From positions 1-8,910 of the forward strand of contig CAZOPR010000019.1 in the NCBI GenBank assembly GCA_964581895.1: a DNA stretch of 8,910 nucleotides. The letters are read 5' to 3'. The position numbers and the translations under genes are program-made. Shown here piece by piece: positions 3,859 to 8,910 of this stretch (its first letter is position 1; every line of letters starts with the position of its first letter). The notes under the pieces are model-generated. The model was not told the DNA's origin and did not search any database. It saw only the letters and a program-made list of their open reading frames with translations. The stretch comes from Exilispira sp964581895 (GTDB lineage: Bacteria > Spirochaetota > JAAYUW01).

Positions 3859-5076
3859 TCATATACTTACTACCCTAACATTTTTTCCAATAACCTTCGG
3901 AGAAACACCACTTGTTATTACTAATGATTTCGTATTTTCAAAATCTAATGTGTCCGTATATCCATCAGTTAAACAAATAATAGGCATTTTGGGAAATGTT
4001 TTTTTACAATAATCAATAGCAGGTTGCAACATTGTTCCTCCAAAACCTGATATTTTCATTTTCAATAATTGATTTTTTGAATAAAATACTTCATGTTTTT
4101 TAACTTCTGTATCACATTGTATCAAATTAATAACTTGTTCATTGAAAAATATATAGCTCAATACCAATTCTAAATCCTTTTTCATTGATCCAGAAACATC
4201 TAATATACAACAAATAGATTTTCCAATCTCCGCGTTACCTTTTAATCCATATATATTTTTACGATTAATTTTAGTATATGATGGAAATTTATTTCCACAC
4301 TTCAATTTATTAATTTCAATAGCCATCTTTTTAATAAAATTCTTTTTAGGCGGATTGATCTTTTCCAACAATTTTTCAATGTTAGATGTTAAAAATCCCC
4401 TAATCTTCATAGATTCAATTATATCTTTAATAAATTGTTCTCTAACATCATTAGGAATATCATCGTCCATGTGAATATCAAATACATTATCCATCTGTTC
4501 ACTAGCTTTTAATGCTTTTTTAACATAATCTGAAACCTTTGATTTTTCAGAACATTGTTTATTTTCATCATTATTTTCATCATTATTTTCATCATTATTT
4601 TCATTATCCAATTGATTTTTTTGTTTTAACATCCATTCATATAAAGTTTCAAAAATATGTTTATCATTATATTCTTTAGGAACAAACCAACATGAAGGTT
4701 CGCCTTCAGAATTTACAATTTCTTCTACATCTTTGTAATTCAATTCTTTAATTCCTGTATTAATAATCATATCCATAACAATGTTACTCAATTTATAATC
4801 TAATCCTTTAGAACGTAAATTGTGTGAACATAACAGGTGTGTTAATTCATGAATATGTAGAAAATTTAACATATTATCGTTTAATGATTCAATAAAATTT
4901 CTATTGTAATAATAAACCATACTTGTGCCGTTAAATTTAACGCCTGCTGTTGGAATGGAATTATTTTCAATGAAATTAATTGATAAAGAAAATTCGCCCC
5001 AAAAAGCCATTCTTTGTTTAATAATCATATCCTTAACACAATTTATCAATTGTGGATGAGCTTTTATTTCTAACAT
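3859..5076 (-). CDS. VWA-like protein with HExxH metallopeptidase-like domain
   Basis: A 405-aa ORF runs from ATG at 5076 to TGA. The N-terminal domain (about 1-150) has HIHELTHLLCSH at 74-85, a zinc metallopeptidase HExxH site (H76, E77, H80) with H85 as a likely third ligand. A low-complexity Asn/Asp/Glu linker follows (157-173). The C-terminal VWA domain (about 285-405) has the MIDAS set: DVSGS (D293, S295, S297), GGT (T348) and LTDG (D371), so metal-dependent ligand binding should be intact. This order matches the DUF2201-type metallopeptidase plus VWA proteins, which in bacteria and phages are encoded next to MoxR ATPases. That partner lies 63 bp upstream here. Together they probably remodel or load a protein target in the cytoplasm; whether the HExxH site cleaves anything is unknown. 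The start is supported by a TATA-like motif and an AGGATTA leader. Confidence 0.9.
   Translation of the reverse strand: MLEIKAHPQLINCVKDMIIKQRMAFWGEFSLSINFIENNSIPTAGVKFNGTSMVYYYNRNFIESLNDNMLNFLHIHELTHLLCSHNLRSKGLDYKLSNIVMDMIINTGIKELNYKDVEEIVNSEGEPSCWFVPKEYNDKHIFETLYEWMLKQKNQLDNENNDENNDENNDENKQCSEKSKVSDYVKKALKASEQMDNVFDIHMDDDIPNDVREQFIKDIIESMKIRGFLTSNIEKLLEKINPPKKNFIKKMAIEINKLKCGNKFPSYTKINRKNIYGLKGNAEIGKSICCILDVSGSMKKDLELVLSYIFFNEQVINLIQCDTEVKKHEVFYSKNQLLKMKISGFGGTMLQPAIDYCKKTFPKMPIICLTDGYTDTLDFENTKSLVITSGVSPKVIGKNVRVVSI
4561..4605. repeat. 12-bp tandem repeat coding for acidic linker
   Basis: The 12-bp unit attttcatcatt is present in nearly four in-frame copies. It encodes repeated DENN in the linker between the metallopeptidase-like and VWA domains. 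As a multiple of three it can change copy number without breaking the frame, so linker length may vary between strains. Confidence 0.85.
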
Positions 5077-5092
5077 AATATAATCCTAATAT

Positions 5093-5109
5093 ATTTTTAT
5101 AAAAAATAA
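5093..5109 (-). promoter_or_regulatory. TATA-like promoter motif before VWA gene
   Basis: The plus-strand atttttataaaaaataa lies about 17-33 bp before the ATG at 5076. An AGGATTA element follows, 7 bp before the ATG, and the same pair occurs before the ATPase gene. The AGGA could act as a Shine-Dalgarno sequence if the host is bacterial. Confidence 0.55.
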
Positions 5110-5139
5110 AGTTGTTTTATAAAATTATTTTATCAAATA

Positions 5140-6225
5140 TTATTTGAAAAAAGAATCAATTCCGTGTTTAATATTCTTCATATCATCTTTGAAAATATTA
5201 AGAAGATTATCTATTATTTTTGACTTTTTACCATCCATTTCAATTTCATTGTCAATTATATGAATAATAAAAGAAACTCGTTCATCTTCATTAATCAATT
5301 TTAAAAAATTAACAACATTTTTAAATTCTTTTTCGGTAAGCTTAGAAAATTTAATTTCCTTCAAAGATGTTAATAAATCACTTTTTCTAGAACGTGGCAA
5401 CTTATTAATCTTATTTTCATATTTATCAAAATCATCAATAATATTATTGATGTTCAATATGCTTTGATCTTCAAGATATTGAATAAATTTAATTGCGGAA
5501 ATTCCAACATAATTAACCGCTACTTCTTTAGCAAGAACAATTACATCTTCTATATTAGGATTTCGATTTCCAAACAACAAACGATCACTCAAAAACGTCC
5601 AACTCCTTGGTGAAGCAAATTGTTTACTACTATCAGAATCGTTTTTTTTATAATAATGCTCAGGATGACTTTTAATAAAAGACAATATCATATCATATAC
5701 ATGATCTTTAGCATAACCATCTTCCCATTCTGTTATACTCAATTCATGCTTAACAGGAATTAATCTATTCCATAAAGCAGAATCAAATTCATCTACACTG
5801 GTTCCATCTTCATCACCTAAATTTCCAGCAGCTACCATTAATACATCAGAATTAAATTTAAATGAATATCCAATACGTTTTTCATTCAAAATTTGCAAAG
5901 CAGCATTTCGTATGCTTTCTCTACTACGATTTAATTCATCAAATAATATAATTGTTGGTTTAGTATTAGCTTTCAACGCCCATTCAGGAATAGCATGACT
6001 TACCATTTTTGTTTTAGAATCTAATACTGGAAATAATCCAATATCAGTTTCATCACATTGAGACAATCTTATATCAATAAATTGTCTATTTGTTTTTTTA
6101 CAAATTTGTTCAATAATAGCAGTTTTTCCTTCGCCAGGTCGTCCCATCAAATATAATACTCCACTATTAGGTAACATATAATTCAAATATTTTTGTTCTT
6201 TTTCAGTAAGTTGTTCGTTTTTCAT
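5140..6225 (-). CDS. MoxR-type AAA+ ATPase
   Basis: A 361-aa ORF runs from ATG at 6225 to TAA. All AAA+ elements are present: Walker A GRPGEGKT (28-35, K34), Walker B IILFDELNR (92-100, D96 and E97), sensor 1 VAAGN (N135), a likely arginine finger in ALWNRL (R154), and sensor 2 in ASPRSW (R207). The region around 200-215 (FASPRSWTFLSDRL) is typical of MoxR-family helical lids. The last ~130 residues are Lys/Ile/Asn-rich helices with no domain I recognise. MoxR ATPases act as hexameric remodelling chaperones paired with VWA proteins, and the VWA/HExxH gene follows 63 bp downstream with its own similar promoter motif. ATP hydrolysis should be intact. Roles suggested for such pairs include maturation of metal-dependent enzymes and conflict systems; nothing here identifies the substrate. 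Confidence 0.93.
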   Translation of the reverse strand: MKNEQLTEKEQKYLNYMLPNSGVLYLMGRPGEGKTAIIEQICKKTNRQFIDIRLSQCDETDIGLFPVLDSKTKMVSHAIPEWALKANTKPTIILFDELNRSRESIRNAALQILNEKRIGYSFKFNSDVLMVAAGNLGDEDGTSVDEFDSALWNRLIPVKHELSITEWEDGYAKDHVYDMILSFIKSHPEHYYKKNDSDSSKQFASPRSWTFLSDRLLFGNRNPNIEDVIVLAKEVAVNYVGISAIKFIQYLEDQSILNINNIIDDFDKYENKINKLPRSRKSDLLTSLKEIKFSKLTEKEFKNVVNFLKLINEDERVSFIIHIIDNEIEMDGKKSKIIDNLLNIFKDDMKNIKHGIDSFFK

Positions 6226-6242
6226 ATTATTAATCCTATATT

Positions 6243-6260
6243 ATTTTTATAAAAAATAAA
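6243..6260 (-). promoter_or_regulatory. TATA-like promoter motif before ATPase gene
   Basis: The plus-strand atttttataaaaaataaa lies about 18-35 bp before the ATG at 6225, followed by an AGGATTA element 8 bp before the start. It closely parallels the leader of the VWA gene. Confidence 0.55.
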
Positions 6261-6316
6261 TTTATTATTTATGTTTTTTATTGAAATATATGTTTTTCTC
6301 TTTATTAGAATAATCT

Positions 6317-6384
6317 TATTATATTGTTATAAAAAGTAAAACTATATCAATGTTATAAATCATAACCATATTTTTTGTAATTTT
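6317..6384. repeat. 68-bp repeat, copy 2, with orphan promoter motif
   Basis: It is identical by eye to 2259-2326. It covers the last codons and stop of the broken repeat gene, the 3' flank and a TATA-like motif (6326-6336). At the other copy the motif serves a 56-aa gene; here no ORF follows within range, so the motif is probably a leftover of the duplication. Confidence 0.75.
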
Positions 6385-6740
6385 AAATAACGATTGTATT
6401 GTTTTTTAAAATCTTTATTACAATATTGTAAAACATTATAATTTTGTTGTACTGCTGTAAAACAAATTTGTGGTGTTTGTTGTTTTACAAAACGTAAAAA
6501 TTTACCATCTTGTTGCACTGCTGCTAAACATATTTCTTTTGTTTGTTCTTTAACATATTGCAAATTATAACCATTTTGTTGCACTGCTACTAAACAAATC
6601 TTTGAAGTTTGTTGTTTTACATATTCTAAAACATAACCATTTTCTTTAACTGCTGTCAAACATATTTCCGGAGTTTGTTATTTTACAAAACGTAAAGCAT
6701 AACCATTTTGTTTTACTTTTTGTAAATCTGTTATCATCAT
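6360..6740 (-). pseudogene. DUF4116-like repeat gene broken by one nonsense codon
   Basis: The true start is ATGATG at 6740, with the family N-cap ITDLQKVKQNGYALRFVK. The next codon is TAA (6678-6680) where every paralogue has CAA, after which the frame continues intact: QT, three full units (PEICLTAVKENGYVLEYVKQ...; SKICLVAVQQ...; KEICLAAVQQ...) and the C-cap ending LQKIWL and TGA. Apart from this codon the 127-codon gene is complete, so the break is recent. An ORF starting at 6659 would have to use TTG in the middle of a repeat unit and is not a real start. Readthrough or glutamine recoding of TAA would restore it. With three units it is the shortest family member here, and its leader matches that of the gene at 1-199. 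Confidence 0.8.
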
Positions 6741-6758
6741 GACAATAACCTTATTATA

Positions 6759-6771
6759 TTTTTATAAAAAG
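6759..6771 (-). promoter_or_regulatory. TATA-like promoter motif
   Basis: The plus-strand tttttataaaaag lies 19-31 bp before the ATG at 6740, with AAGGTTATTGTC between. It is the single-copy counterpart of the doubled motif at 218-243. Confidence 0.5.
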
Positions 6772-6809
6772 TAAAGTTAAATATTTTGAAGTTTTTTTTT
6801 TCAAATCTA

Positions 6810-7574
6810 TCATATTTTTTGTAATTTTAAATAACGGTTATATTGTTTTTTAAAATCTTCATTACAATATTGTAAAGCATTACCATCCTGTTGTACTGCT
6901 ATAAAACAAATTTGTGGTGTTTGTTGTTTTACATATTCTAAAACATAACCATTTTCTTTAACTGCTGCTAAACAAATTTCTTCTGTTTGTTCTTTTACAA
7001 ATTGTAAAGATAAACCATTTTGTTGTACTGCTTCTAAACAAATTTGTGGTGTTTTTTGTTTTACAAAACGTAAAGCATAACCATTTTGTTTTACAGCTGT
7101 TAAACATATTTCAGGCGTTTGTTGTTTTACAAAACGTAAAGATTCACCATTTTGTTGTACTGCTGCTAAACATATTTCTACAGTTTGTTGTTTTACATAT
7201 TCTAAAGCATAACCATTTTGTTTTACTGCTGCTAAACAAATTTGTGGTGTTTGTTGTTTTACAAATTTTAAAACTTCGCCATTTTGTTGTACTGCTGCTA
7301 AACATATTTCTTCTGTTTGTTGTTTTACATATTCTAAAACATAACCATTTTCTTTAACTGCTGCTAAACAAATTTCTTCTGTTTGTTGTTTTACAAATTC
7401 TAAAGCATAACCATTTTGTTGTATTGCTTCTAAACAAATTTGTGGTGTTTGTTGTTTTACAAAACGTAAAGCATAACCATTTTGTTGTACTGCTGCTAAA
7501 CAAATATCTGGAGTTTGTTCTTTAACATATTGCAAATTATAACCATCTTGTTGTACATGTTCTAAATCTATCAT
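6810..7574 (-). CDS. DUF4116-like 22-residue repeat protein, 254 aa
   Basis: An intact ORF runs from ATG at 7574 to TGA. The N-cap is MIDLEHVQQDGYNLQYVKEQ plus T, then nine full 22-residue units, then a 35-residue C-cap (from PQICFIAVQQDGNALQYCNE to NRYLKLQKI). Units alternate loosely between a Pro-first type (PxICLxAVQQNG) and a Glu/Val-first type (EEICLAAVKENG), suggesting a two-unit higher-order repeat. One unit (AVKENGYVLEYVKQQ) occurs twice here and again in neighbouring paralogues. The ATG overlaps the TGA of the upstream paralogue by 4 bp (ATGA), so both are likely translated from one transcript. No membrane segment or signal is present. Function unknown; the solenoid form suggests binding to a protein. 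Confidence 0.9.
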   Translation of the reverse strand: MIDLEHVQQDGYNLQYVKEQTPDICLAAVQQNGYALRFVKQQTPQICLEAIQQNGYALEFVKQQTEEICLAAVKENGYVLEYVKQQTEEICLAAVQQNGEVLKFVKQQTPQICLAAVKQNGYALEYVKQQTVEICLAAVQQNGESLRFVKQQTPEICLTAVKQNGYALRFVKQKTPQICLEAVQQNGLSLQFVKEQTEEICLAAVKENGYVLEYVKQQTPQICFIAVQQDGNALQYCNEDFKKQYNRYLKLQKI

Positions 7575-7769
7575 ATATTTTGTAATTTTAAATAACGGTT
7601 GTATTGTTTTTTAAAGTTTTCATCACAATATTGTATAGCTTTTTTATGTTGTTTTATAGCTGCTAAACATATTTTTACAGTTTGTTCTTTTACAAATTGT
7701 AAAGACAAACCATCTTGTTTTACTGCTGCTAAACATATTTCTTCTGTTTGTTCTTTAACAAATTGTAAA
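7513..7769. repeat. 257-bp perfect direct repeat, copy 1
   Basis: It is identical by eye to 8340-8596, an offset of 827 bp. It covers the start of the gene at 6810-7574 and the end of the gene at 7571-8401. The first difference is at 7770/8597. Confidence 0.85.
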
Positions 7770-8401
7770 GCAAAACCATTTCGTTGTACTGCTGCTAAAC
7801 ATATTTCTTCTGTTTGTTTTTTAACAAATTGTAAAGCATAACCATATTGTTTTATTGCTGCTAAACATATTTCTACAGTTTGTTTTTTAACAAATTGTAA
7901 AGCATAACCATATTGTTTTACTGCTGCTAAACATATTTCTTCTGTTTGTTGTTTTACATATTGTAAAGCATAACCATTTTGTTTTACAGCTGCTAAATAA
8001 ATCTCTGGAGTTTGTTGTTTTACATATTCTAAAGCATAACCATTTTGTTTTACAGCTGCTAAACATATTTCTACAGTTTGTTCTTTTACATATTTTAAAG
8101 CAAAACCATTTTGTTGTACTGCTGCTAAACAAATCTCTGGAGTTTGTTGTTTTACATATTCTAAAACATAACCATTTTCTTTAACTGCTGCTAAACAAAT
8201 TTCTACAGTTTGTTCTTTTACAAATTGTAAAGATAAACCATTTTGTTGTACTGCTACTAAACAAATCTCTGGAGTTTGTTGTTTTACAAAACGTAAAGCA
8301 TAACCATTTTGTTTTACAGCTGTTAAACATATTTCTTTTGTTTGTTCTTTAACATATTGCAAATTATAACCATCTTGTTGTACATGTTCTAAATCTATCA
8401 T
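7571..8401 (-). CDS. DUF4116-like 22-residue repeat protein, 276 aa
   Basis: An intact ORF runs from ATG at 8401 to TGA; it is the longest complete family member here. The N-cap is identical to that of the next gene (MIDLEHVQQDGYNLQYVKEQ plus T). Ten full units follow, then the C-cap beginning VKICLAAIKQHKKAIQYCDE and ending NRYLKLQNI. One unit has Tyr for the otherwise constant Cys (PEIYLAAVKQ). Units 7 and 8 carry KQYGYALQFVKKQ, shared with the upstream partial gene. The ORF overlaps both neighbours by 4 bp (ATGA at 7571-7574 and 8398-8401), giving a head-to-tail series without promoters between genes. The 827-bp spacing of the flanking perfect repeat equals this gene's length minus the overlap, so it arose as a whole-gene tandem duplication. 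Confidence 0.9.
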   Translation of the reverse strand: MIDLEHVQQDGYNLQYVKEQTKEICLTAVKQNGYALRFVKQQTPEICLVAVQQNGLSLQFVKEQTVEICLAAVKENGYVLEYVKQQTPEICLAAVQQNGFALKYVKEQTVEICLAAVKQNGYALEYVKQQTPEIYLAAVKQNGYALQYVKQQTEEICLAAVKQYGYALQFVKKQTVEICLAAIKQYGYALQFVKKQTEEICLAAVQRNGFALQFVKEQTEEICLAAVKQDGLSLQFVKEQTVKICLAAIKQHKKAIQYCDENFKKQYNRYLKLQNI

Positions 8402-8596
8402 ATATTTTGTAATTTTAAATAACGGTTGTATTGTTTTTTAAAGTTTTCATCACAATATTGTATAGCTTTTTTATGTTGTTTTATAGCTGCTAAACATATT
8501 TTTACAGTTTGTTCTTTTACAAATTGTAAAGACAAACCATCTTGTTTTACTGCTGCTAAACATATTTCTTCTGTTTGTTCTTTAACAAATTGTAAA
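8340..8596. repeat. 257-bp perfect direct repeat, copy 2
   Basis: It is the partner of 7513-7769. It covers the start of the gene at 7571-8401 and the end of the partial gene at 8398-8910. Confidence 0.85.
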
Positions 8597-8910
8597 ACAA
8601 AACCATATTGTTGTACTGCTGCTAAACATATTTCTTCTGTTTGTTCTTTAACAAATTGTAAAGCATAACCATATTGTTTTATTGCTGCTAAACATATTTC
8701 CGGAGTTTGTTTTTTAACAAATTGTAAAGCATAACCATATTGTTGTACTGCTGCTAAACATATTTCTTCTGTTTGTTCTTTAACAAATTGTAAAGCATAA
8801 CCATATTGTTTTATTGCTGCTAAACATATTTCCGGAGTTTGTTTTTTAACAAATTGTAAAGCATAACCATTTTCTTTAACTGCTTCTAAACATATTTTTA
8901 CAGTTTGTTG
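8398..8910 (-). CDS. DUF4116-like repeat protein, 3' part only
   Basis: The frame is open from the window edge at 8910 to TGA at 8398-8400: 170 residues, with the start outside the window. It begins inside a repeat (QQTVKICLEAVKENGYALQF), continues with 22-residue units, and ends with the C-cap found in the gene at 7571-8401 (KQHKKAIQYCDENFKKQYNR, YLKLQNI). Two adjacent two-unit blocks (PEICLAAIKQYGYALQFVKE followed by EEICLAAVQQYG) are almost identical, at about 8641-8770 and 8770-8850, showing expansion by 132-bp steps inside the gene. Its TGA overlaps the ATG of the next paralogue (ATGA). Confidence 0.88.
   Translation of the reverse strand, partial: QQTVKICLEAVKENGYALQFVKKQTPEICLAAIKQYGYALQFVKEQTEEICLAAVQQYGYALQFVKKQTPEICLAAIKQYGYALQFVKEQTEEICLAAVQQYGFVLQFVKEQTEEICLAAVKQDGLSLQFVKEQTVKICLAAIKQHKKAIQYCDENFKKQYNRYLKLQNI

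Noticed and set aside
5077..5142. ATPase and VWA genes as one fused protein by TAA/TAG readthrough
   Set aside because: The spacer is in frame and contains TAA, TAA and TAG but no TGA, so a fusion under a ciliate-type code is possible on paper. However, the spacer holds the conserved promoter motif and AGGATTA leader, which marks two genes.
6360..6659. 99-aa ORF taken as a complete gene
   Set aside because: It would start at a TTG within the repeat motif ICLTAV. The family N-cap and promoter lie upstream in the same frame, beyond a TAA.
7046..7357. 103-aa plus-strand ORF
   Set aside because: Antisense shadow of the repeat gene at 6810-7574, for the same reason.
7599..7841. 80-aa Cys-rich plus-strand ORF, almost repeated at 8426-8668
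   Set aside because: The near-identity of the two looks like conservation, but it follows from the 257-bp DNA duplicate. The sense-strand repeat proteins explain the sequence.
7887..8132. 81-aa minus-strand ORF rich in Cys, Ser and Lys
   Set aside because: It is an out-of-frame reading of the 66-bp units inside the gene at 7571-8401.
6360..8910. CRISPR array
   Set aside because: The 66-bp periodic units are coding, vary by codon, and have no alternation of constant repeats and unique spacers.

Overview
Very AT-rich window, with every supportable gene on the minus strand, so transcription runs from high to low coordinates. It carries a tandem family of 22-residue-repeat proteins (DUF4116-like), three tRNAs, a MoxR-type AAA+ ATPase next to a VWA/metallopeptidase protein, an RNA-ligase fragment, several small genes and several decaying genes. 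A run of exactly 100 N marks a scaffold gap, so this is probably a metagenomic or draft assembly. The mix suggests a large AT-rich dsDNA virus, either a giant virus of protists (repeat-gene families, TATA-like motif, decaying paralogues) or a jumbo phage (two tRNAs with encoded CCA, 4-bp ATGA gene overlaps, AGGA/AAGG-like leaders, phage-like small proteins). No capsid, polymerase or other lineage marker is present, so I do not decide between them.

Layout from the upstream (high-coordinate) end: three overlapping repeat genes at 8910-6810 (the first entered from outside the window), a nonsense-broken repeat gene at 6740-6360, the ATPase at 6225-5140 and its VWA/HExxH partner at 5076-3859, then a tRNA with CAU anticodon. 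Next come a small membrane-like ORF, a frameshifted ORF, a truncated RNA ligase and another repeat gene at 3006-2302. A ~206-bp tandem duplication containing a 56-codon gene follows, with the assembly gap inside one copy. Then come two tRNAs whose variable arms do not match their anticodons, two small phage-like genes, a decayed ORF, a decayed repeat gene, and the start of another repeat gene that leaves the window at position 1.

The repeat genes clearly expand by duplication: a 257-bp perfect repeat spans two gene junctions 827 bp apart, a gene-junction block is copied from near 6740 to near 200, and a 68-bp 3' flank is shared by two genes 4 kb apart. A TATA-like motif (core TTATAAAAA) lies roughly 20-35 bp before most intact genes and is the likely promoter. 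The ATPase and VWA protein probably work as one protein-remodelling unit. Two findings most deserve checking: the long-armed tRNA with isoleucine anticodon UAU beside a short-armed tRNA with leucine anticodon UAA, and the ATPase/VWA/metallopeptidase pair.
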